A stretch of DNA of 15,054 nt. It comes from an uncultured Rhodospirillales bacterium. Lineage in GTDB: Bacteria > Pseudomonadota > Alphaproteobacteria > Rhodospirillales > Casp-alpha2. Under the pieces are notes generated by a model. The model was not told the origin of the DNA. It saw only the letters and a list, made by a program, of their open reading frames with translations, and did no database searches. How positions within the stretch are numbered: position 1 is the first letter of the stretch; the number at the start of each line of letters is the position of its first letter. The stretch covers positions 1 through 15,054 of the forward strand of contig CALJEW010000335.1 in assembly GCA_938074585.1 (NCBI GenBank), given 5' to 3'. The position numbers and the translations under genes are program-made. Below, piece after piece: positions 6,532 through 14,177 of this stretch.

Positions 6532-8964
6532 TTAGAGTTTTTTAACTCGTAATCGGGTACGCCCATAAACAACAGCTCTGCAAGCCTCTACAATCGACTT
6601 TGCATCAATTCGATATGTTTTATAAAGATCAATGGAATCCCCTGATTGGCCAAAATGTTCTACGCCCAAGCTTTCAGTGCGTTGTCCACGAACAGCGCCC
6701 ACCCATGCCAATGATGCTGGATGCCCATCAATAACTGTAACCAACCCCGCTTGGCGCGCAAGGGGTGCCAATAAGTCTTCAACATGGGATTGAGCGCCTA
6801 ATTTGCCCATTTGCCGTGCTTTTTGAGCAGCGTTCCATCCAGCATTCAGGCGGTCTGCAGATGTAATTGCTAACAACCCTGCACCCGGATGCGTCTTAAT
6901 TATTTCCTGCCAAGCCTTATCGGCTTCGGGTGCCATAACGCCTGTGTATGCAATGGCCAAATCGGCGCCAGATTCAGGTTCTTTTATCCAATACCCACCC
7001 GCCAAAATATCTGATCGCTGCTGTTCACTTAAAGTACGCACTGGTTGTTCAAGCACTCGGGTTGAAAGACGCATATACACCGAGCCTCCTTCGGCATCCC
7101 GTAGCCAAGCAATTTTTTGCTCGCCGTTTCCATCGCGTTGAACATAATCAAACGCCCATTCTATAATAATCGACAATTCATCTGCATAGGTGGGCTCGAA
7201 TGTAGCCAAGCCATCCTGAGACATCCCAATCAGTGGCGTTGCGATCGATTGATGTGCACCCCCTTCAGGTGCCAAAGTAATACCCGATGGTGTTCCCACA
7301 ACAATAAACCGGGCATCTTGGTAGCAGGCATAATTTAGCGCATCTAACCCACGCGCAATAAAGGTATCGTATAGTGTCCCAACCGGAATCAACCTGCCTC
7401 CGAACAGTTGCTCAGACAATCCCATAGCAGCAAGCATCAAAAACAAATTGTTTTCAGCAATTCCGAGCTCTAGGTGCTGGCCGGAGGGAGATTTCTCCCA
7501 CTTTATTGGGGACGCTACCTTTTCCGTCCGAAAAGCATCTTTTTGTTCTTGGCGTTGAAACAAGCCTCGCTGATTAACCCAACCCGATAAATTAGTTGAA
7601 ACCGTTACATCGGGGCTCGTTGTCACAATACGCGCAGAAAGGTCGTCATCGCGCTTACCCAGCATGTTCATAACTTTACCAAACGTTATTTGGGTTGACG
7701 TTTTTTTATCACCCGTCGGGGCAATGGCTTGAACTGGAACCGGTGCAGACCGACGCTTTGGTTTCTCTCTCTTAGTAAAGGGTACATCCTCGAGAAAACA
7801 TTTCAACACGTCGTCTTCAATATCTAATCCGCTGAAAAGGTCCCATTCCGTTCCGTCTTTAATATCATGCGAGCGTTTCAAAACACCCATTTGTTCAGGC
7901 GTCATAAGCCCCGCATGGTTATCTTTGTGCCCGGCTAACGGCAGGCCAAAGCCTTTGATCGTGTAGGCAACAAAACAGGTCGGTGTATCATCATGGCTTG
8001 CCGCTTCAAAAGCTTCGAGGACCATTTCCATATCGTGACCACCCAAATTGGTCATAATATTATGAAGGACATCATCGTCATAAAAAGCAAGGAATGTATC
8101 GACACCCTTCACCCCATCCAAATCACGCGATAAATGTTCACGCCAAACGGAGCCACCTTGGAAGGTAATGGCTGAATATAAATCGTTCGGGCAATCATCT
8201 ATCCACTGCCGAATAGCTGAACCACCAGCACCCTTAAAGGCTTCTTGTTGAAGTTTACCGTATTTTATATTAACAACATTCCAACCAACGGTTTCAAAAA
8301 AACTTTTTATTTTCTGGAATAGGTTGTCGCTTACAACGCCGTCTAAGCTTTGGCGGTTATAATCAATAACCCACCACAAATTACGAACATCATGCTTCCA
8401 GCCCTCAAGCAATGCCTCATAAATATTTCCTTCATCCAATTCAGCATCACCCATAACAGCGACCATGCGTCCAGGCTTGGTATTGGGGGCTAATTTGTGG
8501 CGCTGAACATAGTCTTGAATTAAAGATGCGAATAAGGTGACGCCAACACCCAAACCAACAGATCCAGTTGAAAAATCAACATCATCGATGTCCTTCGTCC
8601 TTGATGGGTAGGATTGTGCGCCACCTTTTGCCCGAAAATTCTGTATCTGTTCTAGTTCTTGATTTCCCAACAAATATTGAATGGCGTGGAAAACCGGCGA
8701 TGCATGAGGCTTAACCGCAATCCGGTCTTCAGGATTTAAAACGTTCAAATACAACGCAGACATCAACGTCGCTACAGATGCACATGATGATTGATGTCCC
8801 CCAACCTTAATACCGTCGCGGCTTTCACGCACATGGTTGGCATTGTGGATCATCCATGACGATAACCACAGAATTTTTCGTTCTAATTCACGCAGTACAG
8901 CGAGTTTATCTGATACTATGGCAGTCGTTTTCGATTGCTCGGGTTTTGTAAGCGTCTTCGTCAT
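6532..8964 (-). CDS. Homodimeric-type 2-oxoacid dehydrogenase E1 (AceE/MdeB-like, transketolase fold)
   Basis: An 810-residue thiamine-diphosphate enzyme expected to decarboxylate a 2-oxoacid (pyruvate, 2-oxobutyrate or similar) and pass the acyl group to a lipoyl-E2. Domains: N-terminal ThDP-binding domain (about 30-390) with HQSSCASVATLMSALY near 57-72, AVMGDAELDEGN at 169-180 and the metal-site Asn in VIDYN near 203. A linker rich in Lys/Arg/Pro follows (about 397-420), then a pyrimidine-binding domain with LELGIAENN (catalytic Glu504 by family) and EGGAHQSI, and a C-terminal domain. Length is somewhat below AceE (887). ATG 8962-8964 has AGGAGC at six bases. No E2 or E3 gene is adjacent, so it must use a complex encoded elsewhere. 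An Lrp-type regulator is divergent; a divergent Lrp-type MdeR is known at the Pseudomonas putida mdeAB locus, hinting at 2-oxobutyrate/methionine catabolism, but no methionine gamma-lyase is present. Confidence 0.85.
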   Translation of the reverse strand: MTKTLTKPEQSKTTAIVSDKLAVLRELERKILWLSSWMIHNANHVRESRDGIKVGGHQSSCASVATLMSALYLNVLNPEDRIAVKPHASPVFHAIQYLLGNQELEQIQNFRAKGGAQSYPSRTKDIDDVDFSTGSVGLGVGVTLFASLIQDYVQRHKLAPNTKPGRMVAVMGDAELDEGNIYEALLEGWKHDVRNLWWVIDYNRQSLDGVVSDNLFQKIKSFFETVGWNVVNIKYGKLQQEAFKGAGGSAIRQWIDDCPNDLYSAITFQGGSVWREHLSRDLDGVKGVDTFLAFYDDDVLHNIMTNLGGHDMEMVLEAFEAASHDDTPTCFVAYTIKGFGLPLAGHKDNHAGLMTPEQMGVLKRSHDIKDGTEWDLFSGLDIEDDVLKCFLEDVPFTKREKPKRRSAPVPVQAIAPTGDKKTSTQITFGKVMNMLGKRDDDLSARIVTTSPDVTVSTNLSGWVNQRGLFQRQEQKDAFRTEKVASPIKWEKSPSGQHLELGIAENNLFLMLAAMGLSEQLFGGRLIPVGTLYDTFIARGLDALNYACYQDARFIVVGTPSGITLAPEGGAHQSIATPLIGMSQDGLATFEPTYADELSIIIEWAFDYVQRDGNGEQKIAWLRDAEGGSVYMRLSTRVLEQPVRTLSEQQRSDILAGGYWIKEPESGADLAIAYTGVMAPEADKAWQEIIKTHPGAGLLAITSADRLNAGWNAAQKARQMGKLGAQSHVEDLLAPLARQAGLVTVIDGHPASLAWVGAVRGQRTESLGVEHFGQSGDSIDLYKTYRIDAKSIVEACRAVVYGRTRLRVKKL

Positions 8965-8996
8965 CTCATAGCTCCTAATTTATAGGCGCGTCATTA

Positions 8997-9057
8997 TAGC
9001 AAAACATAAAAGAATAATCATTGCTATTTAAGCCAATAAATATAACCTATTAGCAAT
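8997..9057. promoter_or_regulatory. Divergent E1/Lrp promoter region with repeated TAGCAA elements
   Basis: The 127-bp AT-rich space between the divergent genes carries TAGCAA at 8997-9002, its inverse TTGCTA at 9021-9026, and TAGCAA again at 9051-9056; the last two extend to the perfect 7-bp inverted repeat ATTGCTA/TAGCAAT (9020-9026, 9051-9057). Centre spacings are about 24 and 30 bases, that is, between two and three helical turns, as expected for a multimeric Lrp-family protein wrapping DNA. A -10-like TATAGT lies at 9062-9067 on the plus strand. The likely binder is the adjacent Lrp-type protein, acting on both genes. Repeats are seen; binding is inference. Confidence 0.5.
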
Positions 9058-9091
9058 AATCTATAGTATTTTAATAAGTAATAAGTGATAT

Positions 9092-9559
9092 ATGCCAAAA
9101 TTTTCTCTTAACAAAATTGACTTAAAAATTCTTTCACATTTGCAAAACAACGCACGATTAACCAATGTTGAGCTGTCAGAAAACATCCACTTATCACAAT
9201 CACCGTGTTTGCGCCGCGTTCGGAATATGGAATCAAGCGGGATTATTAAAGGGTATGTAGCACTGGTCGATCAAAATGCCGTTGGTTTACCGGTTAGTGT
9301 TTTTGTAAATGTACGCCTAGAAAAACAAATTGAACGGGCATTAGAAAAATTTGAAGAAACCGTGCAAGATTGGTCGGAAGTCATGGAATGCTACTTAATG
9401 ACGGGTGATTCTGATTATTTACTGCGGGTTGTGGCATCTGACTTAGCTGCTTACGAGCGCTTTTTAATGGATAAACTCACCCGCGTCCCCGGTGTCGCAT
9501 CAATCAATTCAAGCTTTGCCCTAAAACAAGTGACTTACAAAACGGCTCTACCCATTTAG
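9092..9559 (+). CDS. Lrp/AsnC-family transcriptional regulator
   Basis: A 155-residue regulator with the standard layout: N-terminal helix-turn-helix at about 8-60 (LNKIDLKILSHLQNNARLT, then VELSENIHLSQSPCLRRVRNME and GIIKGYVALVD), a short linker, and a C-terminal RAM (amino-acid-binding) beta-alpha-beta-beta-alpha-beta domain from about 66 to 150, with VMECYLMTGDSDYLLRVV near 96-113 and a closing VPGVASINSSFALKQV. The domain is expected to bind an amino acid or related ligand and drive octamer formation. ATG 9092 has only a weak ribosome site. The gene is divergent from the E1 gene across 127 bases with repeated elements, the usual arrangement for a local Lrp-type activator or repressor, so the E1 is its likely target; BkdR/MdeR-type roles are the best guess. 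Confidence 0.92.
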   Translation: MPKFSLNKIDLKILSHLQNNARLTNVELSENIHLSQSPCLRRVRNMESSGIIKGYVALVDQNAVGLPVSVFVNVRLEKQIERALEKFEETVQDWSEVMECYLMTGDSDYLLRVVASDLAAYERFLMDKLTRVPGVASINSSFALKQVTYKTALPI

Positions 9560-10032
9560 TTTTCAAGACCTTTTATTAACATAAGTCAACGCGAACCAAC
9601 AAAATAACGGCTAAAATTAATCCAACAAATTAACCAGAACGTCAAATACATAAGAGGATTATAGTAGTTATTCAAGATTTTCTAGTTCACATGGACGACA
9701 TCAAAAGCTACCGCGCGCGGCTGACGCAGCAATTCAAATTACAACAACGCATGATACACACTTGCTTTGCTTATATTGCCAAGCAAGCTTAATGGTAGAG
9801 CTTTAGGGTTGAAAAAATCTAGGTAACAAAGGGGTACAGCGCATTTTAATATGTATGTAAATTCATCGGCAATGAAGAGCTCAAATATATCAGTTTGGAT
9901 ATGCCTAACAGGATCAGCCCGACCTTAATAGCTACCGGGTCTGGATAAAAACTCGACAACCTGACTTTAATAGGTTTCCGTGCTGATCATTTTAGAAAGC
10001 ATAACTGGACCTGTTTTCGATTTTCAATGAAG
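9560..10032. other. 473-bp stretch without a recognisable gene
   Basis: Between the convergent ends of the Lrp gene and the Dabb gene no domain was recognised in six frames. On the plus strand a 31-codon frame from ATG 9690 (beginning MDDIKSYRARLTQQF) has no ribosome site, and another stretch near 9855-10030 reads open apart from one TAA but resembles nothing known. A 7-bp inverted repeat CTTGCTT/AAGCAAG lies at 9761-9767 and 9781-9787 without a T-tract. The stretch looks like decayed coding DNA or spacer; no intrinsic terminator was found for either neighbour. Confidence 0.5.
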
Positions 10033-10341
10033 CTAAACGTCAAAGTCAAAAACCATCAACCCTTCCCGCCCACCTTTTAAAAGGCTAACCAATTGAGCAC
10101 CGGCTTTTTTATGTTCAGGGTGATCTAAATACGTATCACGCGCAGCCATATCTTTGAAATCCATTGTAAAACCATCATCGAAGCCGCGCGATTTGCCTTC
10201 AGGGTTTAAATTAGGGCCAAACGATGCATCCACAAGCCCCGGAACAACATCCCGCAAATCATTGAGCATGGTATAAACGGCTTGTTTATCGTCTTTAGAA
10301 ACATTGGCAAGGAACTTAACAAAAACACAATGGCGGATCAT
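10033..10341 (-). CDS. Dabb (stress-responsive alpha/beta barrel) domain protein
   Basis: A single 102-residue Dabb domain, the dimeric ferredoxin-like barrel fold. Typical features: the opening MIRHCVFVKF strand, a central helix (DDKQAVYTMLNDLRDVVPGL), the strand/turn GPNLNPEGKSRGFDDGFTMDF near 42-62, DTYLDHPEHKKAG near 69-81, and the closing GGREGLMVFDF strand. Members range from plant stress proteins to small-molecule-binding or cyclising enzymes, so a specific reaction cannot be named. ATG 10339-10341 is preceded by GGAAGGAA at seven bases. It starts 33 bases after the TRAP permease stop on the same strand and is presumably the last gene of that uptake operon, suggesting it handles the imported compound or a product; that link is inference. 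Confidence 0.88.
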   Translation of the reverse strand: MIRHCVFVKFLANVSKDDKQAVYTMLNDLRDVVPGLVDASFGPNLNPEGKSRGFDDGFTMDFKDMAARDTYLDHPEHKKAGAQLVSLLKGGREGLMVFDFDV

Positions 10342-10374
10342 ATAAAAATTCCTTCCAATTAATGGGTCCAGGCC

Positions 10375-12147
10375 CTAAATCTGAATAAACAATAACAAGC
10401 CACCAACACAAATTAAAGCAAACCGCATCAAAATCGGTTTGGGGGCAATCACACCGAAGGAAATAGCAACCAACCCAAGCCCAACCTTTGCAAACATTGC
10501 TATTGCCATAAAGGGCGACGATCCTAGTTCAATCAGCGCTGGATTGGCAATCATTGCCAACGGTACCAAATAAAGACCGATCCCTAGTGCCATAGATGCA
10601 CCGGCAACCTTTAACCAGTTTTCTTGAACAATTCCGGCGGCAATAAAGACTGCCCCACAAACAGGTGGCGTTATGGTGCTCAACAAGGCAAACCAAAACA
10701 CAAACAGGTGGGCCTGAAGTAATGAAATGTCTAATTTTTGAAGGGCAGGTCCTGCAACAGACACGCAAATTACATAAGCGGCTGTTGTTGGGACTTCCAT
10801 GCCCAGAACCAAACACGCAAGCGCGGTTAAAATTAGCGCAGGCCAAACCATGCCCCCCGACCCAGCCAAAATAAACGAAGTTATTTTGACCCCCAGCCCC
10901 GTCATCCCAAGTACGCCAATAACAATGGAAGCACACAGGATGATAGATGCGATCATCGCTATTTGTTTTCCCGCTGTCATGCACATCTTTTCGATACGCC
11001 CCAAGGTGCGGCTGAAACCAAAGCTCAGATTTCCATCCACCAACAACAATCCAGCGCTTGCCAAAATCGCTAGGCTTGCAGCAAATTGTGGTGTGTATCC
11101 ACCAATAAACATGCCCCACAACAATACGCTGAAAGGGATCAGAAAAAATCCAGATGTGATAAGAACTGTTTTTAATTTAGGTGTTTGATCCGCTGATAAC
11201 CCACTCAAATCATAACGCAACGAAAACGCATTAATGCCAATCCATACCGTCATGAAGTAAAGCAGGGCTGGCAACAGGGCGGCCATCATGATGCCTGTAT
11301 AGGGAACGCCAGTTAGCTCCACCATCACGAACGCCCCCGCCCCCATTAACGGTGGCATAATTTGCCCACCCGACGATGCAACAGCTTCAACAGCCCCGGC
11401 CAAGGCGCGTGGGTACCCTAATTTTGTCATAGCAGGCAACGTAATCGCTCCTGTAGAGGCAACGTTTGCAGAAGCGGAACCTGAAATGGAACCAAAGAAG
11501 GCAGATGATAAAACTGAGACTTTGGCCGCCCCACCTTTTAAGCGCCCCGCAGCAGCCGTCGCTAAATTCATAAATCCCTGACCCGCTTCCCCGGCATTTA
11601 GAATCGCACCAAATATCACAAAAATCGCGACGATATTGACCGAAACACCGGTTAATTTTCCCCATACCCCACCTTCAGCAATGGTTATGGTGCCTAAAAA
11701 ACTTTGCAGTGGCATTCCGGGGTGACCAAATTCTCCCGGCAAATATGTGCCCCACAATCCATAAGCTAGCGCCAAGACTGCTACCATCGGCATCGGCCAA
11801 CCAATAGCCCGGCGGGTCATTTCCAGGACGACGACAATCAAACTACAGGCGACAACCAATTGCAGGTCACCACTTATTGAGCCGTACTGGTCGCCCAAAC
11901 TGGCTTCATTATAAGCAATATAAAAGCAGACGGCGAAACCGAGTGTGGTTAGGAAAATACCAACTCGACGCTCGAAGGTGTTGCGTGCAGCCAGAATAAG
12001 GACCCATGGCAACGCAAGTGCCATGTGCAGGGGGCGACTGATTAAATTTGGAGTTAGGCCTGAAAAAATCAGGCTCAAATGGAACGCCATTGAAACCGCA
12101 CCAAGGCTACACCAAAAGATGCGTTGCGGGATGGTCATTTCATTCAT
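10375..12147 (-). CDS. TRAP transporter fused permease, 4TM/12TM (TAXI type)
   Basis: A 590-residue, strongly hydrophobic inner-membrane protein with about 14-16 membrane segments, joining a small DctQ-like region (about 1-130, with EMTRRAIGWPMP at 109-120) to a DctM-like channel region. DctM hallmarks are SAFFGSISGSASANVASTGA near 215-234 with LPAMTKLGYPRALAGAVEA after it, the mirrored SSGGQIMPPLMGAGAFVM at 258-275, LGMEVPTTAAYVICV in the second half, and STITPPVCGAVFIAAGI near 495-510. These belong to the fused permeases that work with TAXI solute-binding proteins, driven by a sodium or proton gradient. ATG 12145-12147 has only a weak purine-rich stretch before it; an ATG three codons later is possible. 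It follows the binding-protein gene after 115 bases with a hairpin between and precedes the Dabb gene. Confidence 0.95.
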   Translation of the reverse strand: MNEMTIPQRIFWCSLGAVSMAFHLSLIFSGLTPNLISRPLHMALALPWVLILAARNTFERRVGIFLTTLGFAVCFYIAYNEASLGDQYGSISGDLQLVVACSLIVVVLEMTRRAIGWPMPMVAVLALAYGLWGTYLPGEFGHPGMPLQSFLGTITIAEGGVWGKLTGVSVNIVAIFVIFGAILNAGEAGQGFMNLATAAAGRLKGGAAKVSVLSSAFFGSISGSASANVASTGAITLPAMTKLGYPRALAGAVEAVASSGGQIMPPLMGAGAFVMVELTGVPYTGIMMAALLPALLYFMTVWIGINAFSLRYDLSGLSADQTPKLKTVLITSGFFLIPFSVLLWGMFIGGYTPQFAASLAILASAGLLLVDGNLSFGFSRTLGRIEKMCMTAGKQIAMIASIILCASIVIGVLGMTGLGVKITSFILAGSGGMVWPALILTALACLVLGMEVPTTAAYVICVSVAGPALQKLDISLLQAHLFVFWFALLSTITPPVCGAVFIAAGIVQENWLKVAGASMALGIGLYLVPLAMIANPALIELGSSPFMAIAMFAKVGLGLVAISFGVIAPKPILMRFALICVGGLLLFIQI

Positions 12148-12192
12148 TTTAAAAATCTTTATTTAATTGTGCTGGTCTTTAAATAAAAATTA

Positions 12193-12220
12193 CCGGAGCC
12201 ATACATGTGTAAAACTCCGG
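12193..12220 (-). terminator. Intercistronic hairpin between solute-binding protein and permease genes
   Basis: CCGGAG (12193-12198) and CTCCGG (12215-12220) form a perfect GC-rich 6-bp stem with a 16-base loop that itself holds the palindrome ACATGT. On the minus strand the stem is followed by TAATTTTTATTT, a T-rich tract. It lies between the binding-protein stop and the permease start, the usual place for a partial terminator or 3'-end stabiliser that lets the binding protein be made in excess over the permease. Structure is seen; effect is inferred. Confidence 0.6.
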
Positions 12221-12262
12221 AAATTTAAATTTACAGCTTCAACTTCGGTTCAAGACCCTAAC

Positions 12263-13219
12263 TCACTTTTGTACATCAGTGATAGCAAAGCCTTTTTCTG
12301 CGTAGAACTTTAAAGCACCTGGATGAATTTTGCCTTCGATATTGGCCATTAACTTTTCAGCAACACCATTCCACCATGCAGCAGATGCGCCCATATTTTT
12401 CTTTTCTGACCAGTATGTTTTGGTCAACGCATAAGCTGTGTCATCTTCCATACTGGTTGTTGTGTAAGCAACCACGGGAAGGGAGGTTGTTACAATATCG
12501 GATTTTTGTCCTGCATATGTTCCAGCAGGAATGACCAAACGGCTGCGTTTTGTTTTCTTAATTTGATCCTCAGATAAGGTTAGAACATTAACACCAGTAC
12601 CTGCTGCAGCTTCAATGACATTAGGTGCCGGGTATGAACCCGCAGTTACGAAACCATCGATTTGGCCATTTTTAAGGGCAGGAACTGCATTTGATAGCTC
12701 AACATTTGCAAGTTTAACTTTACCTTCAAGGCCGAACAGTTTCAGATACTTAGCCCCTTCTTTAGCTCCAAAAGATCCTTTACCAATCAAAATCGTTTTA
12801 CCTTCCAATCCGGCAAAATCTTTAATGCCACCATCAGAGCGAACAACGAAATGCATGGTTAATGATGGGATTGGGAAAAGGGCACGAATTTCACCAAATT
12901 TTGGATTTTCTTTACCCTTAAACATCGCTTTGCCCGCTTTAGCCAATCTGACTAAAGCCGGTGGGGTTGTGAAAACGTAGTTATTAGTTCTTACAGCCGC
13001 TTCCATAACGTTTTGCACGGAGCCTTGGCTTTCTTCAACGGTGACAATGATTTCACCTTTTGACCCGGCTTTCATTGCTTCCGCAATTTGCACAGCCATT
13101 TGATAATAAGACGATGTCGTTTTTGCTGATTTATAAGTAACGCGGGTTTCGGCTGACGCGATGGATGATATCGCGACAGCACTAATGCTCAGTGCGCCCA
13201 ATAGGTAATTGAATTTCAT
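12263..13219 (-). CDS. TAXI-family TRAP transporter solute-binding protein
   Basis: A periplasmic receptor of 318 residues. ATG 13217-13219 is chosen, because GGAG stands seven bases upstream and the protein then opens with a clean signal peptide: Met-Lys, a hydrophobic core (YLLGALSISAVAISSI), and an AxA-type cleavage site before ETRVTYKS near residue 23. An in-frame ATG 32 codons upstream would bury this signal and cross a leader hairpin, so it is rejected. Family features are SSYYQMAVQIAEAM near 37-50, VTVEESQGSVQNVMEA, the GLEGKTILIGKGSFGAKEGA block, and GQIDGFVTAGSYPAPNVIEAA near the hinge. TAXI proteins feed fused 4TM/12TM permeases, matching the next gene. Ligands of this family include glutamate-like and other organic acids; the ligand here is unknown. 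Confidence 0.93.
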   Translation of the reverse strand: MKFNYLLGALSISAVAISSIASAETRVTYKSAKTTSSYYQMAVQIAEAMKAGSKGEIIVTVEESQGSVQNVMEAAVRTNNYVFTTPPALVRLAKAGKAMFKGKENPKFGEIRALFPIPSLTMHFVVRSDGGIKDFAGLEGKTILIGKGSFGAKEGAKYLKLFGLEGKVKLANVELSNAVPALKNGQIDGFVTAGSYPAPNVIEAAAGTGVNVLTLSEDQIKKTKRSRLVIPAGTYAGQKSDIVTTSLPVVAYTTTSMEDDTAYALTKTYWSEKKNMGASAAWWNGVAEKLMANIEGKIHPGALKFYAEKGFAITDVQK

Positions 13220-13251
13220 GTAAATGCTCCAAAGAATTAATATGTTTAAAA

Positions 13252-13270
13252 GGGGGTTTCTATTTCCCCC
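13252..13270 (-). terminator. Hairpin in the 5' leader of the TRAP operon (possible attenuator)
   Basis: On the minus strand GGGGG (13266-13270) AAATAGAAA CCCCC (13252-13256) forms a 5-bp all-GC stem with a 9-base loop, followed at once by TTTTAAAC. This is a short intrinsic-terminator shape, standing about 33 bases before the binding-protein ATG, so it would sit in the mRNA leader if transcription starts further upstream. It could act as attenuator or as a 5' stabiliser. No leader peptide or riboswitch fold was recognised. Confidence 0.45.
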
Positions 13271-13343
13271 AATACAGTCAGAGAATAATGCAATTTTCTT
13301 AAAATGGGAAAACAAAATTCTACCTTCGGCTTTAAAAATTTTT

Positions 13344-13372
13344 CCATATTATGCACCAAAAAGCCATATTAT
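13344..13372. repeat. Two 9-bp direct repeats at exact 20-bp spacing upstream of the TRAP operon
   Basis: CCATATTAT occurs at 13344-13352 and 13364-13372. Each is also followed by a CACCA motif (TGCACCA and TTCCACCA), so on the minus strand both read as TTGG/TGGTG followed by TAATATGG or ATAATATGG. The repeats lie about 125-150 bases upstream of the binding-protein start, a likely promoter area. Two-turn spacing suggests a dimeric regulator on one DNA face, or two overlapping promoters. The repeats are seen; their role is inference. Confidence 0.4.
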
Positions 13373-13467
13373 TTGTTCCACCAATTAATATAATAGAATC
13401 TCAAGCTCAAATCCATTTGTGCATAAGGTTAAGAAAACAAATCCACTAAAGTATCAGTTCAACATAG

Positions 13468-14108
13468 TTATCCGGCTTTTTTAAAGCGCCGCATCATCAA
13501 GTTGTTACCCATCAATGGAATTTGGTCCTTAAAGTCTCTGCTGTTATGCGGTTTGAAGGAACCGACATTGTTCAATTGGATGAAGATTGTGCGTTTCATA
13601 TGACCCCCAAAACAAAGCACACGTTCGTATCGTGCACGGATGACTTCGTAACATTAATAATCTGCACTCCAGCGGACTTGGGCACCGAAGACTGCGACTC
13701 AAGCACCGATAATGAAGATGCAGACGTACCTAGCGCCTTTCTGTGTGAAACTCAGAAGATGGCGTATTCGAGTTTCAAGGCCTGCGTAGTTATTTCAGTT
13801 ACCGGGATTTAGGTATTACCAAAGCCACCAACGGAGCTATTCAGGCTCATATTATACGGGCAGAGAATGTTGTAACGGAACCCAGCGAACGACATTACCA
13901 TGTCTTAGAAGCCCAGTTTGTCTTCATCTTATAAGGATCAGCTGAAATGCTTTTTGAGGATGGACAATAGTACCAGTTTGAGGCAATCTCTTATTGTTAT
14001 TAGCTGTCTGAAATCAAACACACATTTGTTTCCTGTTCCGAAGACTTCATGGCACTAGAAGTCTGCCTGCCAAGTTTGAAACGGTTACCAACAAGCAATG
14101 CAATTTAA
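13468..14108 (+). pseudogene. Decayed tandem-cupin (bicupin) gene
   Basis: The first part, in the frame of 13474, reads the C-terminal half of a cupin: PHHQVVTHQWNLVLK (metal-ligand histidines), AVMRFEGTDIVQLDED, then FHMTPKTKHTFVSC and FVTLIICTPADLGTED. Near 13755 the frame shifts, and the next frame (from 13758) gives a second cupin of the same family: DGVFEF, YFSYRDLGITKATNGAI, IRAENVVTEPSERHYHVLEA with a HxH ligand pair, QFVFIL, then TAA (13932-13934), GSAEMLFEDGQ, TAG (13968), a short segment, TAG (14001), and IKHTFVSCSEDFMALEVCLP, ending at TAA 14106. KHTFVSC occurs in both halves. One frameshift and three stops, with the start missing (TAG at 13465), leave no doubt it is dead. The 96-codon frame seen from 13522 starts at a TTG and mixes real cupin residues with shifted nonsense. 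It lies between the TRAP operon and a GntR gene and may once have belonged to the same pathway. Confidence 0.85.
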
Positions 14109-14109
14109 A

Positions 14110-14139
14110 TTGACAAATTTTTTACTATATTAATTAAAT
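14110..14139 (+). promoter_or_regulatory. Candidate promoter of the second gntR gene
   Basis: A perfect -35 TTGACA (14110-14115) is followed after 17-18 bases by ATTAAA/TTAAAT (14133-14139) as a poor -10. The palindrome TTAATTAA (14130-14137) covers the -10. It lies about 40 bases before the gntR ATG. Only the -35 match is strong. Confidence 0.4.
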
Positions 14140-14177
14140 ACCCTGATTAATAGTTCCTCCAGAAAGGTCAATTTTGA

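Noticed and set aside
9761..9787. CTTGCTT/AAGCAAG inverted repeat as a terminator for the Lrp gene
   Set aside because: The loop is 13 bases, no T-tract follows, and it is about 200 bases past the stop codon.
9690..9792. Short plus-strand frame beginning MDDIKSYRARL
   Set aside because: No ribosome site and no recognised domain; it may be chance or a decayed fragment, so it is only noted in the gap entry.
13220..13315. Longer start for the TAXI binding protein at 13315
   Set aside because: It would hide the signal peptide and run through the leader hairpin; ATG 13219 has GGAG and a clean signal sequence.
3448..14003. Stop-codon recoding (TAA/TAG read as sense)
   Set aside because: Intact genes in the window end at TAA or TAG, the interrupted genes also show a frameshift or missing domains, and no recoding signal was seen.
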